From Archilochus colubris (taxonomy: Eukaryota > Chordata > Aves > Apodiformes > Trochilidae), in NCBI GenBank assembly GCA_023079485.1, contig CM041085.1, forward strand, positions 28,939,121 through 29,003,120: DNA of 64,000 nt, given 5' to 3'. Of this stretch, positions 11,501 through 24,489 are shown in pieces; position 1 is the stretch's first letter; every line of letters begins with the position of its first letter. Made by a program: the position numbers and the translations under genes. Under the pieces are notes generated by a model. That model was not told the DNA's origin. It saw nothing but the letters and a program-made list of their open reading frames with translations, and made no database searches.

Positions 11501-14500
11501 CTCTGACCTGGTGAGCCTTCTGTAGCATCCCCTGTTCAGTTGAAATGCTGTTAGTGAGCTAATTTCCCCAAACAGTGAAAAAAAAAAAAGAGAGAGAAAA
11601 AAATTCAATGCTATTACATGGTTCTATTAAAATTGGGGAATTAAACGTGGGGCAATGATAAACCAGAGCTCACATATGCATGGATTTTGCCATTTCTAAG
11701 GAGGAGGAGGATTTATGGGCTTCATTTCTCACAATGCTGAGCAATAACTTTTTTGAAAATGTAAACATCTTTAATTTTTTGAGAAAAAAAAAAGGAAATT
11801 AATTATAATAAGTTGAAAAAAAGAATGCAGATTGGAACCTGTTTGTGGTGACAGCAGCAATGGTGAATATGGCTCATTCAGCAATCACCTCTTCTGGCAG
11901 CAGATGAGGACTGGGATTTTTCTTGGTCCTGGATAATTGCTGCTGTGGATCAAGAGAGTACTGGGAGGCCTCATCTTGCATCAGCCAGACCCAGACTAGT
12001 TCCAGAGTAAGAGGGATAGGAAAAAGAAGGGGGAAGGGATTTATCAACAGTCTTTCTTCCAGCAAAGTAAGAAAAGTGCAAACAGTACTACAGCAGAAGG
12101 TAGAGACAGGTCTTTCCTGTCCGCCCTGCTACAGCATTTGGATCCATGCCTGGGATGTTCACTGGGAAATCCTTATAGCCTGATCTAGGAGCTGCAGGTA
12201 GTCTCACAGTGTGTTTTGTTATTCAGGAGTGGAGGCACTGGTTAAGCAAAGCTCTCAGTGGCTTAGATGGGGAGGTGAGGGTAAGAAAAAGGATCTTTCA
12301 CACTGCTGCTATTTCTCTTGATGTGGAGTTCCTATCCTGGTGCATTTCCATGTACATGTCCCTTGGTATCGGTGGAATTAGTGCAGGGGAGGAGCAGCAG
12401 CAGTAGGTCCCTCAGGCATGGTCACAGGACAAGAAAGAGATCAGCCAGGCACCTGAATTTGTGAAGGCAGTGGAACCTGAGATCTGAAAAGGAATACTAA
12501 ATGTGAAATTGGGAGGTGGGCTGTTTCAGCTCATTAGTGATTGTTAAAAATAACTATTTCTCCACTATTGTAAACAGTACTGTGTTTGCCATGACTAAAA
12601 TGAGATTGAGCAAGATGCTTCTACACAACCCATTTATTACACATGGTCATCTACAGTCATTGCTTTTTAGGCTGTGGCTTTCAAAGTGTGTGAAAAATAC
12701 TTTATACTTCTGGGTGTATCTAAGTTGATTTCACACAGTCCATCCCAATCACCATGTACAATCATTTGGTGATTATTTGATGTGCTTTTCTAATGTAAGA
12801 CTCTGAGCAATGGCAGGTATGTCATTTGTTGCTCTTTTTGTGAAGTATCAGCATTCAGCCACTAATCAATTTATTACTAAATGCTCCTTGGAATGAGCAG
12901 ATTTCTCCCTGACAATAATCTCATCGGCTGTGAAAAGATGCGATCAGGTGACAATGAGACCTTCTCAGTAACACTACAGTAAATCGCACTCAATAAGCGT
13001 AGAGTCCTGAGTAAAAATAATTCCATTTTCTATTAACAAGGTCCTTGGCAATTGGCAGCCAGTGCAACAGTGACAATACTGCAGACACTGCTGGAGAAGT
13101 GAGTGATTGTTGTCCAAAACAGAAAGTTAGAAAGAAGCTCATTTTAACTGAGCTTTCTACATATACTCATTTTTCACTGCTAGCTCTGACAACCTTTTCT
13201 GGGGTGTGTGTGTCCCATTTTAAAGCTCTTTGTTGCTCTGAAACTGTCAGGTAAAACTTAATCCATGGTATCTATTAAGGAAGCTATATCCAACTTACCT
13301 CCCTGATACCTAATACACTTTAACAATTATGCACAGAGGTACATATTTTTTTGCCCCCTATATTCTTATCTTGCAGCTAGCATTGCATTTATTTGCAGTA
13401 TTGGACTGCCATGATCTCTGTTGGATTAAAATTGACCTCATGGCAGGAAGATGTGACTGTTGGAATGTTTTCAAAAGGGAGAGAGTTCCATATTCAGCTT
13501 TCTGTTTCCTATACCAACATCTCCCATTCTTCTTGCAGACAGCTGTTTCAGAGAGGTCCCTTGAGAAGTCATTTTAGTGTAGGCAAAAGGTTCCTAAACG
13601 CTTTCTGAACTGTCCCACAAAGGGCTTTGACAATCAATGAGAACCTTAAAAATCATTAAATATACTGACTAAAAAAGATGTTCAATTTATGTAAGTGTAA
13701 GAACTGCACTTTGCTTGTTGGTAGCTTTTCAAGTCTCCTTTTTGGATGGAAATCCAGATGGAATTCCATAGAGCCTTTTGGAACTCCCAAACTAGGGCCT
13801 GTTTTATTCAAGACACAGTGTCATTGTGCCCAAGACTGGATGCTTCTCAAATGTGTAATAGTATTTTAAAATAAAGAAAATATATTTTCCTTTGCATTTC
13901 TGCAGATTTAGAAGGGCTAAAGAATTTTTCCTGAGATTTAAAAGAAGTTGCCTCTGGCCAAAAGTGTGAAGGAGAGTTTTAACCCCCAAGGGGATATTTT
14001 GAAGCAAGATATTATCAAACAGGGATCTGTCATGAAAAATTTTTTCTCGTCATATCTGTTACTGATGGGTGGTAGGTTCTCCTTTCATCTTCTATGTGAA
14101 ACCTCCCACAATTGCATCTGAGTCCATCATTCAGTTCCTGGTTGCTAATTAATACAAGGTATTATTTATTGTTATTATTAAAGAAGTGTAGGGCAGCCTT
14201 CATCTGTCTGGAGGCTCTCCCATTATATCTGCACTGTGCACTGCTACTACAGCAGAATTGAATATGTCTCAGCTTCATGCAGATGCACTCTGTCAGAAAA
14301 CATCTGCTAGCTGATGATTTTACAGAGACTTTATGTACTGTTAAATGGACCACTTTTTCATTCCAAACCATAATTTTCCATGTGGCATCATTTGATCTGT
14401 CCTCACTCCAACATTTGGTTTGATCAAGTAATTTCTTCCTACTCAATGTGTGTTGTAACTTCCACTATGGCTCTATATGTGTGTGTGTCTCCTGTCTGTG

Positions 14501-15469
14501 GATGGAAATTACTGTCGTGCTCCTGTCATGATAATATGGTGGCAGGGCAAAACATAACATTTTAATCAATATATTTTATTTCCATTAGCTTTTTCGTCAC
14601 AGAGCTTTATAGACAATTTAGGTCTGATGATGCCAACTGCTGCCCAGCTACATAGTAGACCACCATGATCAAATGAATTTTTTTCAGAAGTGCCAAGAAT
14701 ACATACCTGGGTACCAGGTTTAGTGAGGAAGTGTGTCCTCCATGCAGAACTTCGCTGTGCCTGTACACCAAACGTCAGCATGGAAGAGGAAGAGGAGCAC
14801 CTTGATCAGGTCACTGCCCTCTGGGGACACATCCATCTGAGCCTGTTCTTATCCCCCTGGGGACTGAGCTGCAGGACCATAGCAGCTGAATGTGCAGGAG
14901 CTGATGCTGGAAAGGACTCAGAAGAGGACAGTTCCCTCGTTGCCCCAAAGCTGGGGCACTCTTTGCTATGAATTTTTGCTTGGGTTTTCTTGTACCATTA
15001 TTTTTATATCACTTACCCTCTGCTGAGAATGATTAATGCTTCAAAGCTGTAATTTTCCCATGGTTAGACTTGAAATTACTATGGAGAGTTACCTTGTAGA
15101 GGCAGATTGTTTATGTCTGATCTCCATGGGCTGTGGAACGACGACTCTTTGCCTGTCCATTCCTAGAAGTTCTTCCAGCAACAGATCTTTTCTGTACCTG
15201 TTGAATCACAACTGGTGATTGGTACAGCTCTTAGTAACAAGATTTCTTTGGTAGCCTTTGGTCAGGGCAACATTTCTAGAGGTTACAAAGAAAAAGATGT
15301 AAAGTTTAAATAATACCTACCAATCATTTATTTATGTAAGTAGCAGGAGGATGGCCTCACATTTCCTGAGAAATGTTTTTGCCAATTAAAACACCTAGCA
15401 TGCAGAGAACTTGTGACATAAGAAACCCCTTGTATTTTGCATATTTAGTGACTCTGACAAGTTTGAGTA
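5593..15469. other. Long AT-rich unique stretch
   Basis: Nearly 10 kb without a recognisable interspersed repeat, RNA gene or coding exon. Simple features include a T16 run at 5832-5847 and A/T-rich patches near 10.05 and 11.77 kb. The sequence at about 12.89-13.02 kb is less AT-rich and free of low complexity. It carries two SOX-like ACAAT cores (in GACAATAATC and GACAATGAG) and could be a conserved non-coding element, but nothing in one sequence alone proves it. Confidence 0.5.
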
Positions 15470-15605
15470 GTGTTTATTATTATTAACAATAAATAATAAT
15501 AGTGCACACTTAGCTCTTTTAATCTTCAAAGCACTTTATGAGCACTAATTTTTTAACTAATCCTTGCAAAAACCTTGTGAAATGGAGAATTATCCAAATA
15601 TTAGA
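15470..15605 (-). mobile_element. MIR-type SINE fragment
   Basis: Read on the minus strand this matches the central and 3' part of the ancient tRNA-derived MIR family. On the plus strand the landmarks are CAAAGCACTTTATGAG, then ACTAATCCTTGCAAAAACC, TTGTGAAATGGAGAATTATCC. These correspond to the MIR blocks usually written as AAGCGCTTTAC, AATCCTCACAACAACCC and TATGAGGTAGGTACTATTATTATCC. Divergence is high, as expected for an insertion that predates the amniote radiation. The copy is directly followed by a CR1 tail. Confidence 0.6.
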
Positions 15606-15651
15606 GGTATTAAGGTCCCTTCCAGCCCAAAACCATTCTGTCATTCTGAGT
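15606..15651 (+). mobile_element. CR1 LINE 3' tail fragment
   Basis: A short 5'-truncated CR1 end: a GGTCCCTTCCAGCCC block followed by CCATTCTGTCATTCTGAG. These correspond to the conserved avian CR1 end, a ggtcccttccaaccc block followed by attctatgattctatg. It abuts a MIR remnant, so either the CR1 inserted beside it or part of both elements has been lost. Confidence 0.6.
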
Positions 15652-17589
15652 ATATAATTGTGTGCAGTACACCAATTTCCACTAGCCTTTTAACAGTGCA
15701 CTGATGTCTGATAGAAGAACTGTACATATCTGGAATATCATATGCTGATGTAAATTAATGTAAAAGTAGTAATTTCTTATATAAAACTCAGAGTAAATAT
15801 ATCACTTATGTATGTGTATTTCTTTCCAAACCATTTTCTCAAAAATGATCATTATCATTCTAGGTGTGCTTCAGGTAACAGTCAGGGAATCCAGCAGTGA
15901 TGGTGGTGGGGATGCTGGGGTAGAAGGCACTAAGCTCATTTGTATGTGTGAATGAAAAAGGCTGGTTCCTACTCCAGATATTTTGCAGTCCAAGTATACA
16001 GTATGAGAGAACAGATGGATACAACAAAGAGACAGAGACATCACGAGGTTACAGTGAGAGGATTACAATTACTGTAAGAAGTGGTGGTCATAGCACACCA
16101 GCTGTTTAACTATTTTCAGACAATTTTTTACTCATCGCAACTGTGAGAGTAAGAGAATAATTTGAAGGAGGATGACAGAGTGATTGGGCAGACTTTTGTA
16201 AGGTTTTCACATACAGGAGTAGAGGCATGGGGAAAATGCCTTCATAAGAAAATGGGATGAAAAGCATTTCACCCTTAGGAAAAATGAAGTGAGAGGTAAG
16301 GATTCTAATTTACCATATGAAATCAAGATAGATGAGACAGTGATAAGCACTGAAGAGAAAAACTGAAGTGAATTTGGGTCTGAAGTGAAATAAAAGGTAA
16401 AGGCATCCAGTGACAGTGAAGTGAGGTGACAGGAGTGAAATGCCAAGGCAGAAGATGACAGGTGTGTTTTGATAGAGCTGTTTGGTGGAAGCTGTTGCTG
16501 TTTTAAGGCTGTAAGATCATCTGTATTTCAAAGTCATCAATGGAAACCTTGTGTTTCTTGGCTATTCTACAGGAGGTTGCAAGGACAGTCTTCTAACACT
16601 GGCTTTCTGTGGCCTCCATGAGTGACATGAACCCCAGTTCTGTGCTTTGCAGCTGTTTTAGTCCTGTGCAGGAGCAGCCTGCACTCTTGTGTGGTGTTCA
16701 GTTAAACACTCACTGTGTTCACTTTACCACCCAGATGAAACACAGAGAGGGAGTAAAGATTTGCATACCACATTTGTCTCTGATCGATGTGGTCTCCGTT
16801 CTTCACTGCTGATGGTAAAGCTCTCTCCTCACACCATTCCCGAGGCTACAGATACTTTGCCAGAATGCCATTCCAGCCCTTTCAGACAGCCTAGGCATGG
16901 TAGCTGCTCATATCCACACTGCATACCAGGGTGTAATGTAAACATAGATGAGCTTGTTTTAAATAGGAAGCAGCTTGGTTGCAGTTGCATTGAGGTCTGT
17001 GAAGATTAATCTGTCCTTTGAAAAATGTAGTAACCCAAATTTGTGTGTTCTTTCTAGTGTAAGCATTTGGGCTTTGATCAAGCAATTCATGTACATGATG
17101 GAAGTATTTCCATTGTCTGCAGTGGGCTTTGGATTGGAACCATAATCTGGATGTCTCACATACATATAACTCCTTAATTAAAATTTTCTAAATTGCTGTT
17201 GCATAATGAGGATCCCAAACCTCCTGTGAAGTGTTTCCAGTTAAGCCAGTGGAAAAAAAAATGCTAAAGTTACACATTTCTATACTGAATATTAAGACAG
17301 GTAAGGAGACAGGTGAATTATTGTAGATTGAGAACATTAAGTGAATGTCCTGACTTTTGCATGCTTGCAATTTATAAACCAAGTTGCTTTACTTTAATTT
17401 TGCCACATTACAAACATATATAAACACTTAAAAAGTTATGCTCAGATTTAAAAATAGGACATAGGACAAAAATAATAAGTAAACAAAATATAGCAAGTGC
17501 TCCTGCTGTAATTATATTAATTCAGTTTGCCAGATATATGTTAAATTATATGGCTACACATTTTTACCAAGAAGAAATGTATCCTGTGA
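15652..17589. other. Unique AT-rich non-coding sequence
   Basis: No recognisable repeat or coding exon. Open frames around 16.6-17.0 kb overlap on both strands and resemble no family. Confidence 0.5.
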
Positions 17590-17690
17590 CAGCTGTCCAT
17601 CATTAGTCACAGAATCTTTTCACACTGACCTGTATGAAAAAGCTGGGGGAGACCTCAGTCAAACCCCCTCTATTGTGCAGTAAAAGCAGT
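17590..17690 (-). mobile_element. Degraded CR1 3' end
   Basis: On the plus strand this begins with TCACAGAATC, then AGCTGGGGGAGACCTCAG, then CAAACCCCCTCTATTGTGCAG. That is the order seen in minus-oriented CR1 tails (tcacagaatcac, agctggaagagacct, ccaacccccctgcc). About a third of positions differ and the body of the element is missing. Confidence 0.5.
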
Positions 17691-17703
17691 TAGTTAATAT
17701 TTT

Positions 17704-17706
<3 letters not shown>

Positions 17707-17755
<49 letters not shown>
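17707..17755. repeat. Poly(T) tract, T49
   Basis: Forty-nine uninterrupted thymines. On the minus strand this is a pure A49. It could be a young poly(A) tail or a slippage-expanded homopolymer. No processed transcript is recognisable on its upstream (higher-coordinate) side, where a MIR fragment lies, and no clear target-site duplication was seen. The exact length is likely to vary between individuals and assemblies. Confidence 0.95.
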
Positions 17756-17764
17756 CCAGCAGGA

Positions 17765-17895
17765 AATACCAGTCTGGTCTCATAGAAAGTGCTCTGACTT
17801 GGATTTATATGACCTGCTTTCTATTCCTGGCTCTGTCTCTGACTGACCTTATGAAAGTCATTTTTAACTACTATTGTTTCTAAATGGGCAGAAAG
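17765..17895 (+). mobile_element. MIR-type SINE, 5' tRNA-related half
   Basis: The landmarks follow the plus orientation of MIR: AGAAAGTGCTCTGACTTGG, then GACCTGCTTTCTATTCCTGG, CTCTGTCTCTGACTGACC and ATGAAAGTCA. These correspond to the MIR blocks gagcactggactgg, acctgggttctagtcctgg, ctctgccactgac and gggcaagtca. The tRNA B-box region is still visible as the TTCTATTCC stretch. The element is highly diverged and fades out near 17,895. Confidence 0.7.
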
Positions 17896-19043
17896 ATGCT
17901 TCCTGGCAGAATCAGCCAAACATAGGCATTTCCCCCTTCATTATTCTACCTCAGAAAAGTATCCATGAAGAAGCTACACACCTCTACACATGCAAATGCT
18001 TCTCTGGTGTTTGCCCCTCTCCCTCCTGCTCTCTCTCTTCTATTCTTTATAGCGTAAGGGAGACAGAGTGGAGTGGCTAAATAATATTTTTTAAATACAC
18101 ATAGCTTGGAAAGCCTAATTACACATGGAGATTTCTGCTCTGGTAGGCTGAGGTGATTTCTGAAAGTAAACGCAGTGTGGACCAAAGTGAACTTCCAAAA
18201 ATATATATAGGCTTACTGTACTGCAACACTCATGATATGATAAGTGTTTTTTGGAAAACTGCCTTCCCCTTTAGCAGAATAGCTTTCAGACAACAGTTCA
18301 TACACAGCAACACAATGTCATAACTTGGGAGATAATCTTTTATATGTTCCTAACAATATGCTCTGAAATCCAATATTTAAAAGGTTTAAAAACATACAAT
18401 ACCCCCAAACCATCAAATAAGCAGTAAAAGTAACATGAAGAGCCAGACACAAAACCAGAATGAAAAAGATTTCTTATTATTCTCCTCTGTATTACCATAA
18501 ATGACATGCTATATTTAATTTTACAGTGCCCCTGGACAAATCATCAAATACTTTAATAACTACACAAACATTAATATTTAAATACAAGAGATCCCCTCAG
18601 TTACTGAATAATCATAACTCTGGATTGATAGGGTACTAAATGGAAAAATCTTGTTTAGACAGTTATAAGAGGGGGGAGGGTGTTTAATGAAACAAGTTTG
18701 ATTGTCTTGTCATCATAAAACTGATAGATATTTGGCACAATTTATTTTATTCTTTGCTGAAAAGAAGCTTGAGAAATGGAACAGTTGCGGTGGAGATTAA
18801 TTTTCCCTTCTTCTGCTGTGAGAGCACGGTCCTTAAGGTCATTAGCAGGAACATGTGACATAGATTGCACTTTACCCATGCAAGCCCTGTGCTGACTCTT
18901 GGAAAATGCACATGTTTAAGAGCTGCAACTTGTATACTTGTGGGATGGGCTGCCTAACTATCACCACAGCTAGCTAGATTCATGTTATGAGAGTGAGGAA
19001 AACAGATGGTAGAAGAGGAAGCATACAAAGTTAGTGGTCATGG
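17896..19043. other. Unique AT-rich non-coding sequence
   Basis: No recognisable repeat family, RNA gene or exon. Confidence 0.5.
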
Positions 19044-19080
19044 TGATATAGATATAGATATAGATATAGATAGATAAATA
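19044..19080. repeat. (GATATA)n microsatellite
   Basis: About five GATATA units, decaying into GATA and AAATA. It lies immediately upstream of a CR1 tail. Confidence 0.85.
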
Positions 19081-19096
19081 TATTTTTTATCTATTT

Positions 19097-19168
19097 AGGA
19101 GGGATGTTAATGGTTGGACATGGTGATCTTAGAGTCTTTTCCAACCATGACAAGTCTGTGATTCTGAG
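19097..19168 (+). mobile_element. CR1 LINE 3' tail
   Basis: The sequence contains GGTTGGACATGGTGATCTTAG, then AGTCTTTTCCAACCATGAC, then GTGATTCTGAG. This is the standard order of the avian CR1 3' end (ggttggactagatgatct, ggtcttttccaacc, gattctatg). It is a very short, 5'-truncated insertion, which is the usual outcome of CR1 retrotransposition. Confidence 0.85.
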
Positions 19169-21660
19169 TCCTGGCTGTCAGTGTTTGTTGGACCTGTCTC
19201 CTACTGTCCTCAGTGGGAATTTTTTAAAATCCTGATTTTGTGTTGTCACTTCAACTGTTCTCCTAATTAAATGTTCTACCTAACAATGGAAGTTTGACTA
19301 TGAAAACACAGTAAGAACAGTGAATTGCAAGATATTTCTGATCCCTTAAGCACACACTCAAAAAACTCAGGATGAAACCAATCAACCCAAAAAAACCCAC
19401 AAAAAACCAAGCAAAAAACAAACCTGAAAGACTTAAATCAAACTCATTTACATAAACTTCTAAACTGAAAGTTTGAGAGTTCACTGGACTTTTGGGTCTC
19501 TAGATCTGAGACTATGTTCATGTACATGTACCATGTGTCACCAAGCACACATGACACTAAGCTAATCATATTACCTGTTAATTACTGGACAAAGGCTAGG
19601 ATCTTATTTGTATCATAGACTCAAATTGGGTACCACAGCATTTTTAGCTAAATTCTGTGCTAGGGAAAAATAGGTGTTGTTAGTACATCCTAATGAGAAA
19701 CAAAATATTAGGGGAACTACAAATCTATAGACCTAGAATTGGAGCAAAGAAGGTGAGAACGGCACAAGAAGTTAGGATGAACACTGCTGCATAGAGTGAG
19801 CAAATCTTTAAATAACTAATTAATTATCTCTGTCTCGACTTTATATGCTTAATCATAATTTATCATTCAGTCCCTGTAACTTCATTAATTTTTTCCTTTT
19901 TCCTTGCTATAACATAAACAATAAGATAAAAATAAATATAATATATAAACATTATATATAATATATTCTAAATATAAAATAAATAAAATAAGAAGTTGGA
20001 ACTGAGTTCTTGATGTTAAGAAAAGGGATGATTACTGACTGTGATTGACTCTGGGCTTGGTCTGCTTCCACTTCTGCTGCTGCAGTAGTAATGCACGCTC
20101 CCTTGAGAGGACAGATTTAGCTACTGAGTGCAACCTCTGTTTCAGAAGAAAATGTAAGGAGACAGCAGTTTCTAGCAATGAAATAAGAAACAAAACAACA
20201 TAAAACATTTCTCTTCCACTCATTTCTCTTTCCCTTGTTTCAGCTTTTCTTGAAATGGACAACTCATGCCCATCAATGAGATTTTGAGCTGTTTTTATTA
20301 TCTCGAGTGCATGAGAGAAAACCTGATATTATGCTAACATATGAACAAGAGAAAATACATTTTTGCCTTTTTTTACTTCACTCTAAGAATCTACCTGCAG
20401 CACAGCTAGAAACTAGAAATGCATTCTTGTAAATTAATCTCATTTGAAGACATTGAAACATTGGTAAGAAATGAAATTCTACAGAACTGCATTACTCAAA
20501 CTCAGTTTGTAAACTACAGATCTTTCCTGTGAAAGTTTATGATAAAATTGTGAATGCCATGTACTGGAATGAGTAATTGAAGTTTGATTGAAGTTTGATT
20601 TCTCCCTTCCCCTGTATGTGTACAGATGTTTGTATTTTTGTACAGAGAGAAACAGAAAGCTACTCTAAGAGAATGTTTCAGTGAAGTCTTCAACCTATTG
20701 TTAACAACATGTGCACATAGATTTTCTCATGGCTAAGAATCTTCTTTCCAATAAATCTTCAAAGTCTTTCAGTTTGAAGGTTAGAGTGGCTTTTCTAGTA
20801 TCACTTAACTGTGCTAATTGCTTCCTATTTCTTGACAGAAACAGAGATAAGGAATGAATTTGTGAAGTGGTGTTTTGATAGGCTGAAGCAATCTCTGGGT
20901 CTAGACATAGTCCCAAGGTGTATTGGGTGCATGAATGAATTCTTTGTGGGCTAGAAATCATAAATGGAAATGTGAGAGAAGTCCTATGTTCACCAATAAT
21001 GCAGCACACAACAGAGGCACAACTTTTTTTGAGCCTTCTGTGGAATAAAAGGTACAGATGGTTGTTTATGTGCATAACATCAGCGATTTCCAAAGCAAAG
21101 ACATTCCAAATATTTTAGAGCTGTCATCACAAAATGTACTCAGGAGGATGCAGAAAGTCAGAAATTCACCTTAGAGGTATGGAAGATGGTAACTGCACTC
21201 TATTTACCACTCTGTTGCCTGTTTGTTGCTATAACCTCTCAGAAAGCACACATTATTTTTCTAGAGCTGGTGGAAATGAGGGAACCTCTGTAACTGGGTT
21301 GCCTAAAATAAGCAGCAGTTTAACTATGGGCACCTGATCTATAGCATATGCCAGTGACTCATATAGATTTATCTTCATACAGGCAGGTAATAAAAGAACC
21401 CTTCAGATCCCTATTAAGTAATTTCAGGCAAGGGCAAGAAATAGCATCAAAGAAACCAAGACAATAAACATTTCCAGACAATTGTTAGCTAATTAGAAAC
21501 ACATTCCTCTTCTAATCCTAGGAATTAACTGCATGATCAGTAAGAGTGTGCTTGCAATACTATTTGTTTGGGACAGAACTGAGTTTACTCATTGGCACAA
21601 TGATGTTATTAAGATGTTACACACCATCATTTGGATTATTTTGGGATTATTTGCCCAAAC
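19169..21660. other. Unique AT-rich sequence with low-complexity patches
   Basis: It includes an A/C-rich patch at about 19,376-19,425 and an AT-only-like patch at about 19,915-19,995. A minus-strand open frame of 130 codons at 20,701-21,093 is the longest here. It resembles no family and is treated as chance. Confidence 0.5.
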
Positions 21661-22640
21661 AGTTGTGGTGAATGGAAGTACATCCAGCTAGTGGTTAGTC
21701 ACAAGCAGTGTTCTAGCCAGTTCTCGTCAATATTTTTATCAATGATCTGGATGAGGGGATCAAGTGAACCCTCAGTAAGTTTGCAAATGACACTAAGTTG
21801 GGTGAGAGTGTTGATCTGCCTGAGGGTAGCAAGGCTCTACAGATGGACATGGGTTGGCTGTATCAGTGGGCTGGGGCCAATTGTATGAGATTCAACAAGG
21901 CCGAGTGCTGGGGCCTGCACTTGGACCACAAGAACTCCATGCAATGCTACAGGATTGGGGAAGAGTGGCTGGAGATCTGCTGGGTGTAAAGGACCTGCAG
22001 GTGTTGGTTAACAGCCAGTTGAATATGAGCCATCAGTGTGCCCAGGTGCCCAAGAAAGCCAACAGCTTCCTGGCTTGTATAAGGAATAGCATGGCCAGCA
22101 GCACTAGGGAAGTGATTGTTCCTGGTACTCAGCACTGGTGAGGCCACACCTCCAATATTGTGTTCAGTTCTGGGCCCCTCACTGCAAGAAAGACATCAAG
22201 GTACTGGAATGTGTCCAAGGAAGGGAAACAATGCTGGTGAAGGGCCTAGAGCGTAAGCCTCAGGAGAAGTGTCTGAGGGAACTGGGGTTGTTTAGTCTGG
22301 AGAAAAGCAGGCTGAGGGGAGACCCTAATCACTCTTTACAACTACATGAAAGGAGGTTGCAGCCAGATGGGTATTGGTCTCTTCTCCTATGTTACAAGTG
22401 ATAGAACAAAAAATGGCCTCAGATTGTGCCAGGGGATGTTTAGAATAGAATTTAGGAAACAATTCTGTACCAAAATAAAGGGTTATCAGGCTGCCTGGTG
22501 AAGTGATGGAGTCACCATCCATGGAAGTATTTAAAAGGTGTGCAGATGTGGTGTTTAGGGACACGGTTTAAGGGTGGACTTGGCAGTGTTGGACTTCATG
22601 ATCTCGAAGGTCTTTTCCAACTAAAACATTTCTATGGTCT
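21661..22640 (+). mobile_element. CR1 LINE, truncated copy with dead reverse transcriptase
   Basis: This is the longest retroposon in the window, at roughly 980 bases. It covers the C-terminal part of the CR1 reverse transcriptase frame, the 3' untranslated region and the tail. Translated landmarks include I-N-D-L-D-E-G, then F-A-N-D-T-K-L at 21,780-21,800, M-R-F-N-K, K-K-A-N-S-F-L, and [13 protein letters not shown] near 22,140-22,180. [11 protein letters not shown] then lies near 22,280. The catalytic F-A-D-D box reads F-A-N-D, so the first aspartate is lost, and frameshifts separate the frame into pieces. The 3' end is at GGTCTTTTCCAACTAAAACA near 22,630. It is non-autonomous, immobile and moderately old. 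Confidence 0.95.
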
Positions 22641-24489
22641 TAGATGTCTAAGGAGTTTTGATCCCTTGATATCAGGAGCATAACTAAAAATGAAAGATAA
22701 CCAGAAGTCTGAATCTTTTTAAGCAGTCAACCTAGAGGTTATAATACTAGATGCAAATGTTAAAAAAATTCACCCCAAAACTGGTGATAGTAGGGAAAAC
22801 AAACTAGTACATGGGAAAATGTAACAGAGCTCCCCCTAATGGTAGTTTCCCTCTCTCCCATTTTTTCAAATGAAGCACGTTGCCAATTTTCAAAATCCTC
22901 CGTCTGCTGGGAGTGTTTTCTACTATGTGTTAATTGATTTCCAGGGTAGGACAGTTCATACGACTCAGCTATTGTAAATCCTCATAGCATTTTCAACTAG
23001 CTACAAGATTCTTCCTTCCCCTCCTAAATGTTAGTGTAACAGCTGTGTAAAGCTGTTAAGGAGACAGTGCCACACTCAGCTGCACAGCTAGCGATATTTC
23101 ACTGATGGGTAAAGAGATTCCTGTAAATATCTTGCAAAGTTATTTCAGACCCTTTGAGATGGAAAGCTCTGTAAAAACTGAGAAATTGCTATTACGATAA
23201 AAGACTGGGAAGAGGAAGAGAAAATACGTTTGTCTTCTGTTTATGAAAGACCAGTTTGGTTTCCCTCATACTGGGGAAACTGCTGAAGAACTAGGAGTGT
23301 GTGAAAAATTACCTTTACCCTACTCTAAGTCTGCCAAGGTCAGCAAGACATGCTGTGGAAGTGTTGATTACTCAGGTTAACAGATGCTTAGGAGCTGTTT
23401 TAAACCTTATTTTTGGACATAAGCTTTACTTGTCTAAAATGCTGGATAAGGAAGGCATCTGTAATTCGCTCCTTTATTGGCCGATGTCATCTCTTGCTCT
23501 TTTTCTTTTAATTTCCTCCTGTGAATAAATTTTTCCAAAGTCTTTACCACACTCCGGAAGAGGAAACACCTTTAGATTTAAATGAAGTGGTCTGTTACAA
23601 CATACTATAAAAGAACTTAAGGTGAAAAGTCTAAGAGGTATTAAGTTGTAAGTGAAATTAGAAAGCACTTCCACTGGCCTTATAATAAGCTGTAGTAGGG
23701 TAAGGTTTCATGTTGTAGCTGATCTGATCTACGACTTGCTGCTGCCAAGAAGGAAAATACCAGTCCTTCCTCCCGGTCCCTGTTCTGTCCTCTCTTAGTT
23801 GCCTCTACACACTCATCTGTCCAGTCAGCAAGTCATCCAGCCCACAAAAGTGGCAGAGAACTAACCCAGAAGAAAAAAATTTTGTGTAGTGACCTGAACC
23901 AGTTAAAGAGGTAGCCAGTTGAGTTGAAGTGCTAGTGCAGTGGAAAGGATTCAACTACATTCCAGAAATGGGAGTGAGGAAATGGAAGACAGGACATCAG
24001 AAAAATGCATCAGAAAAAGGCATCAGAAAAAGTGCCAGATTTACTTCAAGAGCTGCCAGGGCCAGGTGCATGCTGCAACTCTATCCTGAATCCATGTCAG
24101 ATCCGAACCAAGCACTTCCTCATCTTGTCACTTTGGTGCCTGTATTTTCAAGGACAGCATGTCTGAATGCATGGACTATAAGACAGAAGTGCTGTGTTTC
24201 AGGTGGGTGTCTGGTATGGACTTAAAAGCACGTTATGTGAAGCACTCCTTCCCAGTAGAGGCAGAGCCTAAGTATCTCAGCTTTCACTGGGGCTGCAGGC
24301 ACTTCCAAAGGGTGCCAGGCTCTGGAAGTAAAAGCTCAATTCCTATGTTAATTAATTTTAAAAATAATTAACATTCACATGAAGAATTCTCAAAACTTTT
24401 ATTTCTGCCAACAAAGAAAGTTATCACAGTGAGGTATTACTGCGAGTGACTCTAAATTGGTACCTATAAGTAATGAGATCATCATCATT
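22641..24489. other. Unique non-coding sequence
   Basis: No repeat family or coding exon recognised apart from a small tandem repeat at 23,995-24,033. Confidence 0.5.
23995..24033. repeat. 13-base tandem repeat, three units
   Basis: Three consecutive units of CATCAGAAAAA plus two variable bases lie at 23,995, 24,008 and 24,021. The units differ only in the last two bases, so the expansion is fairly recent. Confidence 0.9.

Noticed and set aside
20701..21093. 130-codon minus-strand open frame
   Set aside because: No recognisable domain or splice context; consistent with chance.
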